A DNA stretch of 8,662 nucleotides from Actinomycetota bacterium (GCA_003648875.1 QMQC01000054.1:1-8662), one strand, 5' to 3'. Shown: positions 1 to 6,141, numbered from the stretch's first letter. A program made the numbers and translations. The notes: generated from the letters alone by a model not told the origin.

Positions 1-201
1 ACCTTCAGCCCGGATCTCCCCCAGGACATCCGCGAGAAGTTCATCGCAGCGCTTGTCGACTTCGCTGCGAACGACCCGGATCAGTTCTCGACTGCATTCG
101 ATGCGTACTCATGGCAGAGCGTCGCATTGACCGACGACTCCGAGTTCGACTTCATTCGGTCGCTCATCCAGGACCTCGGCTTCTCGGTCGACGACCTCTA
201 G
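1..201 (+). CDS. phnD: PhnD-type ABC transporter substrate-binding protein, C-terminal part
   Basis: This is the last 66 codons of a gene that begins left of the window, read in frame 1 to a TAG at 199-201. The visible part is acidic and helical, with LPQDIREKF followed by an AANDPDQF stretch and a closing helix ending SVDDL. This matches the C-terminal helices of periplasmic phosphonate/phosphate/phosphite-binding proteins (PhnD/PtxB family), where the pattern of a Pro-Asp helix cap, 'ALxxLA' and 'DP' is common. The assignment rests mainly on context: the next two genes are a PhnC-type ATPase and a PhnE-type permease. The protein would bind the oxyanion outside the membrane and deliver it to the permease. 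The binding-site residues lie outside the window, so the substrate cannot be read. A strong hairpin follows the stop. Confidence 0.75.
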   Translation, partial: TFSPDLPQDIREKFIAALVDFAANDPDQFSTAFDAYSWQSVALTDDSEFDFIRSLIQDLGFSVDDL

Positions 202-223
202 GCGACAACGAACAAGGGCCGCC

Positions 224-253
224 ATCGGGCGGGGGCACTTGCCCCCGCCCGAT
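224..253 (+). terminator. GC-rich 13-bp hairpin between binding-protein and ATPase genes
   Basis: ATCGGGCGGGGGC (224-236) and GCCCCCGCCCGAT (241-253) are perfect reverse complements separated by the four-base loop ACTT. The stem is almost all G:C and would be very stable in RNA. No T-run follows (next bases ATTCGGTCAGG), so it does not look like a complete intrinsic terminator. In binding-protein-dependent transporters, a stem of this kind after the binding-protein gene often protects the upstream mRNA 3' end or partly attenuates transcription, so that the binding protein is made in excess of the membrane subunits. That role is inferred here. Confidence 0.7.
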
Positions 254-284
254 ATTCGGTCAGGTATGCAAGGAAAGCCGATCC

Positions 285-1037
285 ATGCTGAAGGTTGAGA
301 ATCTCACCAAGGTCTACCCAGGCGGTATCCAGGCGCTTCACGATGTGTCATTCGAGGTCGAGAAGGGTGAGTTCCTAGCCGTGATCGGTCTGAGCGGTTC
401 AGGGAAGTCAACCCTCCTTCGCTGCATCAACCGCCTCATCGAACCCACCGAAGGCAAGGTCACCTGGGATGGCGTGGACATCACCAACGCCAGTCAGGAA
501 GAGCTGCGGCGAATTCGCCGCCGTATCGGGATGGTGTTCCAACACTTCAACCTCGTGAATCGGTCGAAGGTACTGACCAATGTCCTCGCGGGAAGACTCG
601 GCTACTCGAACCCGGCCCTCAGCGTCGTAAACCGATTCTCGAAAGCCGATATGGAGAAGGCCTACGCCCAGCTCGCTCGTGTCGGACTGGACGACAAGGC
701 GAAGGCCAGAGCAGATGAGCTGAGCGGAGGACAACAACAGCGCGTAGGCGTTGCGCGGGCAATGATGCAAGATCCAGAGATCATGCTCGCAGACGAGCCT
801 GTTGCGAGCCTCGACCCCGTGCTTGCGCACAGCATCATGCAGTATCTCGAACGCATCAACCAGGAAGACGGTGTGATGGTGCTCTGCTCCCTTCACTTCC
901 TCGACCTCGTCCACCAATACGCCGACCGCGTCATCGCATTGAACGAAGGGAAGCTCGTCTTCGAGGGTTCACCACAGGAGATCGACGACGCCAAGTTCAA
1001 GGAGATCTATGGGAAGGAGGCCGAGCGCGTTGGCTGA
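285..1037 (+). CDS. phnC: PhnC-type phosphonate/phosphate ABC transporter ATP-binding protein
   Basis: A 250-residue ABC ATPase, the normal length for PhnC. It hydrolyses ATP on the cytoplasmic face to drive import through the PhnE-type permease. All motifs are intact: Walker A GLSGSGKST at residues 35-43, Q-loop Gln86 in VFQHFNL, signature LSGGQ at 146-150, Walker B IMLADE at 166-171, D-loop SLDP at 175-178 and switch His204. The VFQxFNLV segment with an AGRLG stretch and an A(S)LDP ending is typical of the PhnC subfamily rather than of PstB or amino-acid importers. The ATG at 285 is chosen because AAGGA (270-274) lies 10 bases upstream and the protein then starts MLKVENLTKVYPGG like its family. 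An upstream in-frame extension to 111 would run through the previous gene and the hairpin. The 3' end overlaps the permease start by eight bases. Confidence 0.95.
   Translation: MLKVENLTKVYPGGIQALHDVSFEVEKGEFLAVIGLSGSGKSTLLRCINRLIEPTEGKVTWDGVDITNASQEELRRIRRRIGMVFQHFNLVNRSKVLTNVLAGRLGYSNPALSVVNRFSKADMEKAYAQLARVGLDDKAKARADELSGGQQQRVGVARAMMQDPEIMLADEPVASLDPVLAHSIMQYLERINQEDGVMVLCSLHFLDLVHQYADRVIALNEGKLVFEGSPQEIDDAKFKEIYGKEAERVG
1012..1020 (+). promoter_or_regulatory. Strong ribosome binding site that points to a TTG start for the permease
   Basis: GGAAGGAGG at 1012-1020 is a near-perfect SD sequence inside the end of the ATPase gene. It is nine bases before a TTG at 1030 in the permease frame. 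The in-frame ATG at 1009 precedes this SD and therefore cannot use it. The ATG at 1037 has the right spacing to look attractive but is in a frame that stops after 75 codons. Confidence 0.7.
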
Positions 1038-3432
1038 TGGCAACTCAGAGAGCAACGCCGGGCAGCGCCCAAGGTGGCGCCGATCGCTCTATATCGTCAT
1101 CGCCATACTCGTGGCCTTCGTCGTCTATGCCTTTGCGTTCGCCAAGACGGATGTCTCCCTCGACGAGATCCAATCAGAGCAACGACGCGAACAACTCTTC
1201 AACATCCTGCGCGCACTCGCAAAGCCAGATCTCATCCACTACGACACAGCGGATCTCGTCGTAAACGCTGACGTGTTCGTACCGTGCAACGGATTCGAAC
1301 CAGATGCCGTCACACCTGACAAAACGGGTGCAACCATCGTGGTCACGCCAACCTGCGCGTCTCCAGGGGAAACTCTCACCGTATCCGGTACAGGCTATGA
1401 GTCGGGGAAACGGGTCATCGTCAACTTCGTTCCCATGTCTGATTTCGACATCGTTCTGCGGCAGGGAACGGTCGATGTCGCTGATGACGGGACCTTCACA
1501 CTCTCGTTCGAGACACCGAACCGCAAATCTGATGATCCCCAACAGATCGAGGTGACCACGAAGACCAACATCGGAGGTTGGGCGAACAGGGTGAGCGTGT
1601 GGACCGATACGAACCTCAACGGTATCGAAGATGCTTCTGCTCTGAGCGCGTCGGACGGACCCATTTCGATGCACGTCCTCCAACTCCCCGACTTCGAGAT
1701 TCGCAATCCCGGTGGCGCAACTCTGATTGATGAAAACAACAACGTCATCGACTTCATCAGCTGGGGAGGCTCCTTCGAGGCCACAACCGGCTCGGGGAGA
1801 GGACACGTGAGTCGTGACATCGAGCTCGACCCATTTGGCACAGATCCCGGCGACTCCGTTCAACTCACCGGAACCGGTGTATCCGCTGTTGATTTCGATT
1901 GGGTGGGTCCCGTGTCCGAAAGCTTCGGAGTGGTCAACAACGGTCAGGATCTGACGGATTCGAGTTCGTCACTGTTCATCAACGAGCTGTCATTCGGCAA
2001 GGTCAGTCGACTGGAAGTCGGCGGACCACCCGGCACAGATGTTTCCGATGTCTCGTTTGTCTTCTTCGATGGAGTCGATGGCAAGCAGTACAGGATCATC
2101 AAGCTCGCAGACAAGTCCGACCTTTCGCCGAGGTTGTCCGACAACGCTCTGAACACGTGGGACCGAATAGTCGAGACCGTCATGCTTGCGCTGCTTGCGA
2201 CCACAGTCGGCACGATCCTTGCCGTTCCGCTCAGCTTCCTGGCTGCAAAGAACCTGATGCGCGATGTCATGGTTCCCGTCGTCAACCTGTCACTGTCGCT
2301 CATTGCTCTGCCGATAGGTCTCGTTATCGGTGTGTTCGCATCGAGGTGGGCTTCTTCGTTGCGAGCATTCAGTGACGCCAACACGCTCACACTGTTCTTG
2401 GCGCTTGGTCTCCTTGGTGCACTCGCTTGGTTACTCCTTCGATGGACCTTCTCACCCGAGGACACTGGCGAAACCCCAGGACCAAGACTGCGCGCCCTGC
2501 GGATTCTCGCTCTCCTTGCCGTCGGCTTCCTCGCGCTCATCGGCTCCTACATTGTTGCCGACCTTCTTGTGGAGGTCGGAGAGTTCTTCGAGGAACTCGT
2601 ACCGTTTGCCGGGTTCCTTGGCAACTTCGTCGTCAAGCTCGGCGAGATCACCGTCATCGGCATCCCCGTATTCTCCGGGCTGATAGGCGCATTCGCAGTA
2701 GCCCTGGCTGCGAGCAAACTCGGGTACTTCCTCTTCGGCCACCTCGCACGTCGCACGCTGAATGTGACGACCCTCGTCGCCTCTGCGATTGCCGGAGCGT
2801 TGGTTGGAATTGCCATGGGCGGCGTGGTCGAGTGGTTCTACCAGTTGGAGAATCCGCTGGCGACGGTGATCATCCCTGGGACAGTCGGTGCCATGTTCGG
2901 CATGTTCATGTCGTTGAAGGCTCTGCGGAAGTCAGAATCCCAGAACATCGGTCTGACGGTGTACTACCTCGCACGCACCGTATTCAACGGACTCAGGTCC
3001 ATTGAGCCACTCGTGATGGTGATCATTTTCGTTGTCTGGGTTGGCATCGGGCCGTTCGCAGGTGCCCTCGCTCTTGCGCTCCACACGACTGCCGCCCTGG
3101 CAAAGCTCTACTCCGAACAGGTCGAGAGCATCAACACGGGACCGCTCGAAGCCGTAAGGGCGACGGGAGCAACCAGGCTCCAAACGGTCATCTACGCCGT
3201 TGTACCCCAGATCGTTCCGCCTTACATCTCGTTCACGATGTACCGGTGGGACATCAACGTACGCATGTCAACGATCATCGGCTTCGCTGGCGGTGGTGGA
3301 ATCGGATTCCTCCTGCAACAGAACATCAACCTGCTCCAGTACCGGGCAGCCGCCGCTCAGATGCTGGCCATTGCGATCGTGGTCGCGTCGATGGACTACA
3401 TCAGCTCACGCCTGCGTGAACGCGTCGTCTGA
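1030..3432 (+). CDS. phnE: Giant PhnE-type ABC permease with extracytoplasmic Ig-like/LTD-like insert and extra membrane module
   Basis: An 800-residue permease, about three times the usual PhnE length. Residues 20-38 form TM1. Residues 39-376 are hydrophilic and β-rich, predicted outside: an Ig/TIG-like segment (about 102-165, TVSGTGY, DDGTFTLSFETP), an EF-hand-like loop DTNLNGIED (193-201), then lamin-tail-like motifs with the C-terminal half (229-306, IDFISWGGSFEA, QLTGTG, SFGVVNNGQ) before the N-terminal half (315-357, LFINEL, EVGGPPGTD). The PhnE core starts at 378 (ETVMLALLATTVGTILAVPL, FLAAKN 403-408), is broken by about 230 residues holding roughly six hydrophobic helices (415-437, 450-471, 490-515, 540-565, 581-603, 610-630), and resumes at about 645 (YYLARTVFNGLRSIEPLV, EAA-type loop near 698-719 with EAVRATGATRLQ). 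The only two cysteines are Cys86 and Cys109, both outside, and could form a disulfide. The start is TTG 1030, supported by the SD; ATG 1009 is the alternative. The substrate is unknown (phosphonate, phosphite or phosphate). Transport role is well supported; insert functions are not known. Confidence 0.9.
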   Translation: MADGNSESNAGQRPRWRRSLYIVIAILVAFVVYAFAFAKTDVSLDEIQSEQRREQLFNILRALAKPDLIHYDTADLVVNADVFVPCNGFEPDAVTPDKTGATIVVTPTCASPGETLTVSGTGYESGKRVIVNFVPMSDFDIVLRQGTVDVADDGTFTLSFETPNRKSDDPQQIEVTTKTNIGGWANRVSVWTDTNLNGIEDASALSASDGPISMHVLQLPDFEIRNPGGATLIDENNNVIDFISWGGSFEATTGSGRGHVSRDIELDPFGTDPGDSVQLTGTGVSAVDFDWVGPVSESFGVVNNGQDLTDSSSSLFINELSFGKVSRLEVGGPPGTDVSDVSFVFFDGVDGKQYRIIKLADKSDLSPRLSDNALNTWDRIVETVMLALLATTVGTILAVPLSFLAAKNLMRDVMVPVVNLSLSLIALPIGLVIGVFASRWASSLRAFSDANTLTLFLALGLLGALAWLLLRWTFSPEDTGETPGPRLRALRILALLAVGFLALIGSYIVADLLVEVGEFFEELVPFAGFLGNFVVKLGEITVIGIPVFSGLIGAFAVALAASKLGYFLFGHLARRTLNVTTLVASAIAGALVGIAMGGVVEWFYQLENPLATVIIPGTVGAMFGMFMSLKALRKSESQNIGLTVYYLARTVFNGLRSIEPLVMVIIFVVWVGIGPFAGALALALHTTAALAKLYSEQVESINTGPLEAVRATGATRLQTVIYAVVPQIVPPYISFTMYRWDINVRMSTIIGFAGGGGIGFLLQQNINLLQYRAAAAQMLAIAIVVASMDYISSRLRERVV

Positions 3433-3434
3433 GA

Positions 3435-4433
3435 ATGAAGGCCTTTCGGCTCCGGACTCGCGACACAGCCGAGGCCCTGGAACTCGAGCAGCTCGCACAC
3501 GGTGCGACGCTATCGAGCCGATCGCGCGGCCGGGCCGTGCCGGAGGAGCAGGATCAGTGGCGAACTGTCTTTGAACGCGATCGCGATCGCATTCTCCATT
3601 CAAAGGCGTTCCGGCGCCTGAAGCACAAGACCCAGGTCTTCATGAACCCTGAGGGCGATCACTTCGTGACCAGGATGACTCACACGCTCCAGGTCACCCA
3701 GATCGGCGGAGCGATCGCCAGGGCGTTGTCTCTCAACGTTGCACTTGCGGACGCCGTGTGTCTCGGTCACGACGTTGGGCACTCTCCGTTCGGACACACC
3801 GGCGAGGACGCCCTGTCCGAGTTCGTTGATGGTGAGTGGAGGCATTCGGACCAGTCCGTGCGGATCTTCGAGATACTCGAGCCTCTGAACCTCACGTCCG
3901 AGGTGCTCGAGGGTATCAGAACACATCCCTGGAAGGTCACGGAGCAAGCAACCACTCACGAGGGGAGCATCGTTCGGTTCTCCGATCGGATCGCCTATCT
4001 CGCGCACGACGCTCTCGACGCTCTTCGAGCGGGCATCCTCGATCCATCCGAGTTCCCGGAAGGGGTGCTTCAGGCCTTCGGCTCGCCTGGCCGGGAATGG
4101 GTTCAGGCGATGGTGCAGTCCGTCATCGACGAGTCCTATCGACAGAACGAGATCGCGATGGAACCACACATGCTTGAAGCGATGCACGCGCTTCGTGATT
4201 TCATGTTCACCAACGTCTATCTGCGACCCTCGGCTGAGACTCAACGACGCCGGGCCCAGCAGATCGTGCGTGACCTCGTGACGTACTACCTCGAGCATCC
4301 CGACGCCGTACCGGAAAGTTATCGGCACGACGATGCCGACGACCTCACCCAGGTCATCGACTATGTCGCAGGAATGACAGACCGCTATGCGATACGAGCC
4401 CACGACGAGCTGTTCAGGCCAACATTGTTCTGA
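3435..4433 (+). CDS. dgt: Deoxyguanosinetriphosphate triphosphohydrolase-like protein (HD domain)
   Basis: A 332-residue cytoplasmic HD-superfamily enzyme of the dGTPase type, which splits dNTPs into the deoxynucleoside and tripolyphosphate. The family hallmark at the N-terminus is present (RDRDRILHSKAFRRLKHKTQV, residues 48-68, shown in part). The metal ligands are His83 (RMTHTLQV), His112-Asp113 (LGHDVGHSPFGHTGE) and Asp183 (FSDRIAYLAHD). His121 and Glu124 correspond to the catalytic His/Glu pair of E. coli Dgt. The length fits the shorter non-enterobacterial class. Its ATG lies two bases after the permease stop with only a weak SD (GAGA), so translation is probably coupled to the transporter. 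This is an unusual place for dgt, which in many actinobacteria sits beside dnaG. A hairpin follows the stop. Substrate preference among dNTPs cannot be read from sequence. Confidence 0.92.
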   Translation: MKAFRLRTRDTAEALELEQLAHGATLSSRSRGRAVPEEQDQWRTVFERDRDRILHSKAFRRLKHKTQVFMNPEGDHFVTRMTHTLQVTQIGGAIARALSLNVALADAVCLGHDVGHSPFGHTGEDALSEFVDGEWRHSDQSVRIFEILEPLNLTSEVLEGIRTHPWKVTEQATTHEGSIVRFSDRIAYLAHDALDALRAGILDPSEFPEGVLQAFGSPGREWVQAMVQSVIDESYRQNEIAMEPHMLEAMHALRDFMFTNVYLRPSAETQRRRAQQIVRDLVTYYLEHPDAVPESYRHDDADDLTQVIDYVAGMTDRYAIRAHDELFRPTLF

Positions 4434-4436
4434 AGC

Positions 4437-4490
4437 AGCAGTCTGGCGTCCATACGCGCCGAATACGGCCGGATCGGACGCCAGACTGCT
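4437..4490. terminator. 15-bp perfect inverted repeat between convergent genes, probable bidirectional terminator
   Basis: AGCAGTCTGGCGTCC (4437-4451) and GGACGCCAGACTGCT (4476-4490) are exact reverse complements around a 24-base loop. The loop can form its own short stem, GCCG (4458-4461) with CGGC (4466-4469). It fills the gap between the dgt stop (4433) and the nitroreductase stop, which begins on the minus strand at 4491, the very next base. No T-run follows on either strand, so Rho-independent termination would not be of the classic kind. The position between convergent genes makes a shared transcript end the most likely role. Confidence 0.7.
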
Positions 4491-5138
4491 CTAGCCATTC
4501 CAGAGAGATCCGTTCACGGTCCATTCGGGGGCCTCACCCCATCGCTCCTCGAAGACGACGTCATGAACGGGAGCTCGCTCGGCGAGACCCCAACGACCGA
4601 GGGGGTAGCCGCAGGAGACGGCTGCCGCGTTCTGCCAGCCCTTGTCCAATGGCACGCCGAGCAGCTCTGCGACCTCCTTGCTCTTGAAGGTGCCAAGGAC
4701 AGTTGTGAGAGTGGTTCCGACACCATGACTCCGAGCGGCGAGCATCAGACTCCAGACGCCTGGGTAGATCGAAGCGCCCGACGGATCGTTGCGGTGAAAG
4801 GCCAGCACCACCAAGGGTATCTTCTCGAAGTTGTCGGCAAGCCATTGCGCTGAGGAGAGCACTCGCAGGGTTGCATCGTCACCGCTCGCCTCTGCTGTCT
4901 CCCTTCTTCCCTTGTAGAAGGTTGCGTTGAGCTCTGCCCATGCTTCTGCATAGAGTCGGCCGAGCTCCTTGACGGTTGATCGGTCGGTGACGGTCAACCA
5001 TCGCCAGTTCTGCGAATTGCCGCCCGAGGGAGACCGGACTGCGGCATCGAGCATCGATTTCACGACATCTTGGGGAACGGGATCAGATTTGACACGGCGC
5101 ATCGCGCGTGTCGTGTACAGGGCTTCATAGATATCCAT
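4491..5138 (-). CDS. Nitroreductase family protein (FMN-dependent oxidoreductase)
   Basis: A 215-residue soluble protein of the nitroreductase superfamily, usually FMN-binding homodimers that reduce nitro-aromatics, quinones or related compounds using NAD(P)H. The N-terminal pattern MDIYEALYTTRAMRRVK (residues 1-17) is the family's FMN-phosphate-binding 'RRSVR'-like segment, followed by SPSGGNSQNWRW (36-47), the second FMN-contact motif. GVGTTLTT (139-146) and the late CGYPLGRWG segment match the C-terminal FMN region. Length and motif order are normal, so it should be active; the natural substrate cannot be told. The ATG at 5138 has only a weak SD (TAGG) but lies nine bases after the stop of the upstream membrane-protein gene, so the two probably share an mRNA. 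Its own stop abuts the inverted repeat shared with dgt. Confidence 0.92.
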   Translation of the reverse strand: MDIYEALYTTRAMRRVKSDPVPQDVVKSMLDAAVRSPSGGNSQNWRWLTVTDRSTVKELGRLYAEAWAELNATFYKGRRETAEASGDDATLRVLSSAQWLADNFEKIPLVVLAFHRNDPSGASIYPGVWSLMLAARSHGVGTTLTTVLGTFKSKEVAELLGVPLDKGWQNAAAVSCGYPLGRWGLAERAPVHDVVFEERWGEAPEWTVNGSLWNG

Positions 5139-5147
5139 GAAGCGAAC

Positions 5148-5558
5148 CTAGCCGACGATGGCAGCGATCACACCGAAAAGCACGAGATTCGAGGCGGTCC
5201 AAGCCACACACAGGATGCCGTATGTTCGCAACCACTCGGCCCATTCAGAGCTTCGGGTAGCAATCCCTCTGCCGGCGAAGTACCAGATCGGCACGCTGGT
5301 CACGATCCCAAACACAAACACAGTGAACCTGGTGACATCGATGAAAGGGAAGGAGAGTGCCCATGCAGTCGGCGCAGCTATGAGGAATAGCAGCGCTCCC
5401 GCAAGGCTCGCGGCGAAGTCCCCCATATCGCCACCAGCGCGAAACCCAACCGACAACGCGGCCACCACAAGCACGAACGGATACATGAGGCCGACGATCC
5501 CACCGAGGATCGGCGCGACCGTGCTGCGTCTGGGAGCGAATGACACGTCTCTCTTCAC
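5148..5558 (-). CDS. Small four-helix membrane protein of unknown function
   Basis: A 136-residue hydrophobic protein that I do not recognise. Four membrane segments are visible at about residues 17-39, 47-70, 75-95 and 109-136, with a basic N-terminus (MKRDVSFAPRRS) suggesting the N-terminus is inside. A short polar loop with Arg/Ser/Glu residues (RGIATRSSEWAEWLR) separates helices 3 and 4. No catalytic or metal motif is seen. The GTG at 5558 is the likely start but has no SD; a second GTG four codons later is possible. A TACGCT hexamer on the minus strand (5572-5567) lies eight bases before the GTG and could be a -10 element for a leaderless or near-leaderless mRNA. The gene is followed after nine bases by the nitroreductase, implying an operon; no functional link is evident. 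Confidence 0.75.
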   Translation of the reverse strand: MKRDVSFAPRRSTVAPILGGIVGLMYPFVLVVAALSVGFRAGGDMGDFAASLAGALLFLIAAPTAWALSFPFIDVTRFTVFVFGIVTSVPIWYFAGRGIATRSSEWAEWLRTYGILCVAWTASNLVLFGVIAAIVG

Positions 5559-5566
5559 GGATCAAC

Positions 5567-5572
5567 AGCGTA
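5567..5572 (-). promoter_or_regulatory. Possible -10 element for the membrane protein/nitroreductase operon
   Basis: The minus strand reads TACGCT here, fitting the actinobacterial TANNNT -10 pattern, eight bases before the GTG start at 5558. GGAACC lies 17 bases upstream (5595-5590, minus strand) in the -35 position but does not match TTGACA. The start has no SD, which would fit a transcript beginning at or near the start codon. This is a weak, position-based call. Confidence 0.25.
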
Positions 5573-5574
5573 CA

Positions 5575-5603
5575 TCGAACAGAAGACCAGGTTCCTGTAG
5601 CAT
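5575..5603 (+). promoter_or_regulatory. Possible promoter of the dodecin gene
   Basis: TAGCAT (5598-5603) resembles a -10 hexamer. TCGAAC (5575-5580) lies 17 bases upstream but matches TTGACA at only three of six positions. The region lies between divergent genes and just before the dodecin SD, GGAGG (5612-5616). The predicted leader would be only about ten bases long. Confidence 0.25.
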
Positions 5604-5620
5604 CGCTCCTCGGAGGTCAT

Positions 5621-5839
5621 ATGACGGAAACACTGGAAAACGGCGCCATCAAGATCATCGAGATCATGGGCGTTTCCACCACAGGCTTCGAGGATGCCCT
5701 CGACCGAGCAGTGGCGAAGGCAGCTGAGAGCATCAAGGGAATCACGACGCTTGAAATCACCCGCCAGACAGCGACGGTCAGAGACGGGAAGGTCACTCGA
5801 TATGAAGTTGCGGCCAAGCTGTCTTTCGTCGTTCGCTAG
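5621..5839 (+). CDS. Dodecin family protein lacking the flavin-stacking tryptophan
   Basis: A 72-residue protein with the dodecin layout: a first strand IKIIEIMGVSTTGFEDAL (10-27), one long helix (DRAVAKAAESIKGI, 28-41), then two strands with the turn VRDGKVTRYEVAAKLSFVV (53-71). Dodecins assemble into hollow dodecamers that bind riboflavin, FMN or CoA. The usual 'WFEV' after the helix is here TTLEI: the Trp that stacks on the flavin is Thr43, and the usual Gln of the 'YQV' strand is Glu62. Flavin binding in the known manner is therefore doubtful. The ATG at 5621 follows GGAGG (5612-5616) at a tight four-base spacing; an upstream extension to 5540 would not match the family. The TAG stop overlaps the stop of the convergent gene by four bases. 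Confidence 0.9.
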   Translation: MTETLENGAIKIIEIMGVSTTGFEDALDRAVAKAAESIKGITTLEITRQTATVRDGKVTRYEVAAKLSFVVR

Positions 5840-6141
5840 CAGGAGCTACCGATCTCATCCGAATCGGACCTCAGTGCATGCCGCTCGTCCGGGTCACTGA
5901 TCGAGCTGAGGATGCTTCGTGCCGCCTCGATGTGCAGATTGGCTGTCTCCGGGTCTCCGAGAGCAGACGCGGCTCGAGCGACCGCTTCATGGCCGTATCC
6001 CACATAGAAGGCGCCCGTCTCAGCTCCTCGCGCGATGTCCTCACGGCTGCGAGTCTCCGTTTTAAGCATGTTCCACGTGGTGTTGAAGAACTCCGCCGCG
6101 AAGTACCGATGGGCCGAATCTTCGTCGACTGCTTCAGTCAT
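5836..6141 (-). CDS. Small helical hypothetical protein
   Basis: A 101-residue, acidic, mainly helical cytoplasmic protein with no signal peptide or membrane segment. The middle (AAEFFNTTWNMLKTETRSRED, then GYGHEAVARAASALGDPETANLHIEAARSIL, residues given in part) looks like paired helices, recalling TPR-type or small actinobacterial proteins in which a helix pair with 'ALG..E.A..H...A' is common. This resemblance is only a pattern impression, and I do not recognise a family. It ends DEIGSSC with a terminal Cys. The ATG at 6141 is chosen because AAGGGAGAG (minus strand, 6152-6144) sits just upstream; the longer reading to 6414 runs antisense through the M23 gene. The TAG stop is shared in a CTAG with the dodecin stop. 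Confidence 0.8.
   Translation of the reverse strand: MTEAVDEDSAHRYFAAEFFNTTWNMLKTETRSREDIARGAETGAFYVGYGHEAVARAASALGDPETANLHIEAARSILSSISDPDERHALRSDSDEIGSSC

Noticed and set aside
1037..1264. ATG at 1037 overlapping the ATPase TGA (TGATG), opening a 75-codon frame
   Set aside because: It is not in the permease frame; the frame stops early inside the permease and the protein is low-complexity Ser/Arg.
1174..1863. Long minus-strand open frame (229 codons) opposite the permease insert
   Set aside because: It is antisense to the β-rich insert, has no SD-supported start and no recognisable domain; the plus frame is continuous with the PhnE core.
5540..5620. Upstream extension of the dodecin frame to 5540
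   Set aside because: The dodecin domain starts normally at 5621 after GGAGG; the extension overlaps the divergent gene's start and matches nothing in the family.
5616..5625. Ten-base palindrome GTCATATGAC over the dodecin start codon
   Set aside because: It is short and explained by the SD-to-ATG sequence; no second copy or operator pattern was seen.
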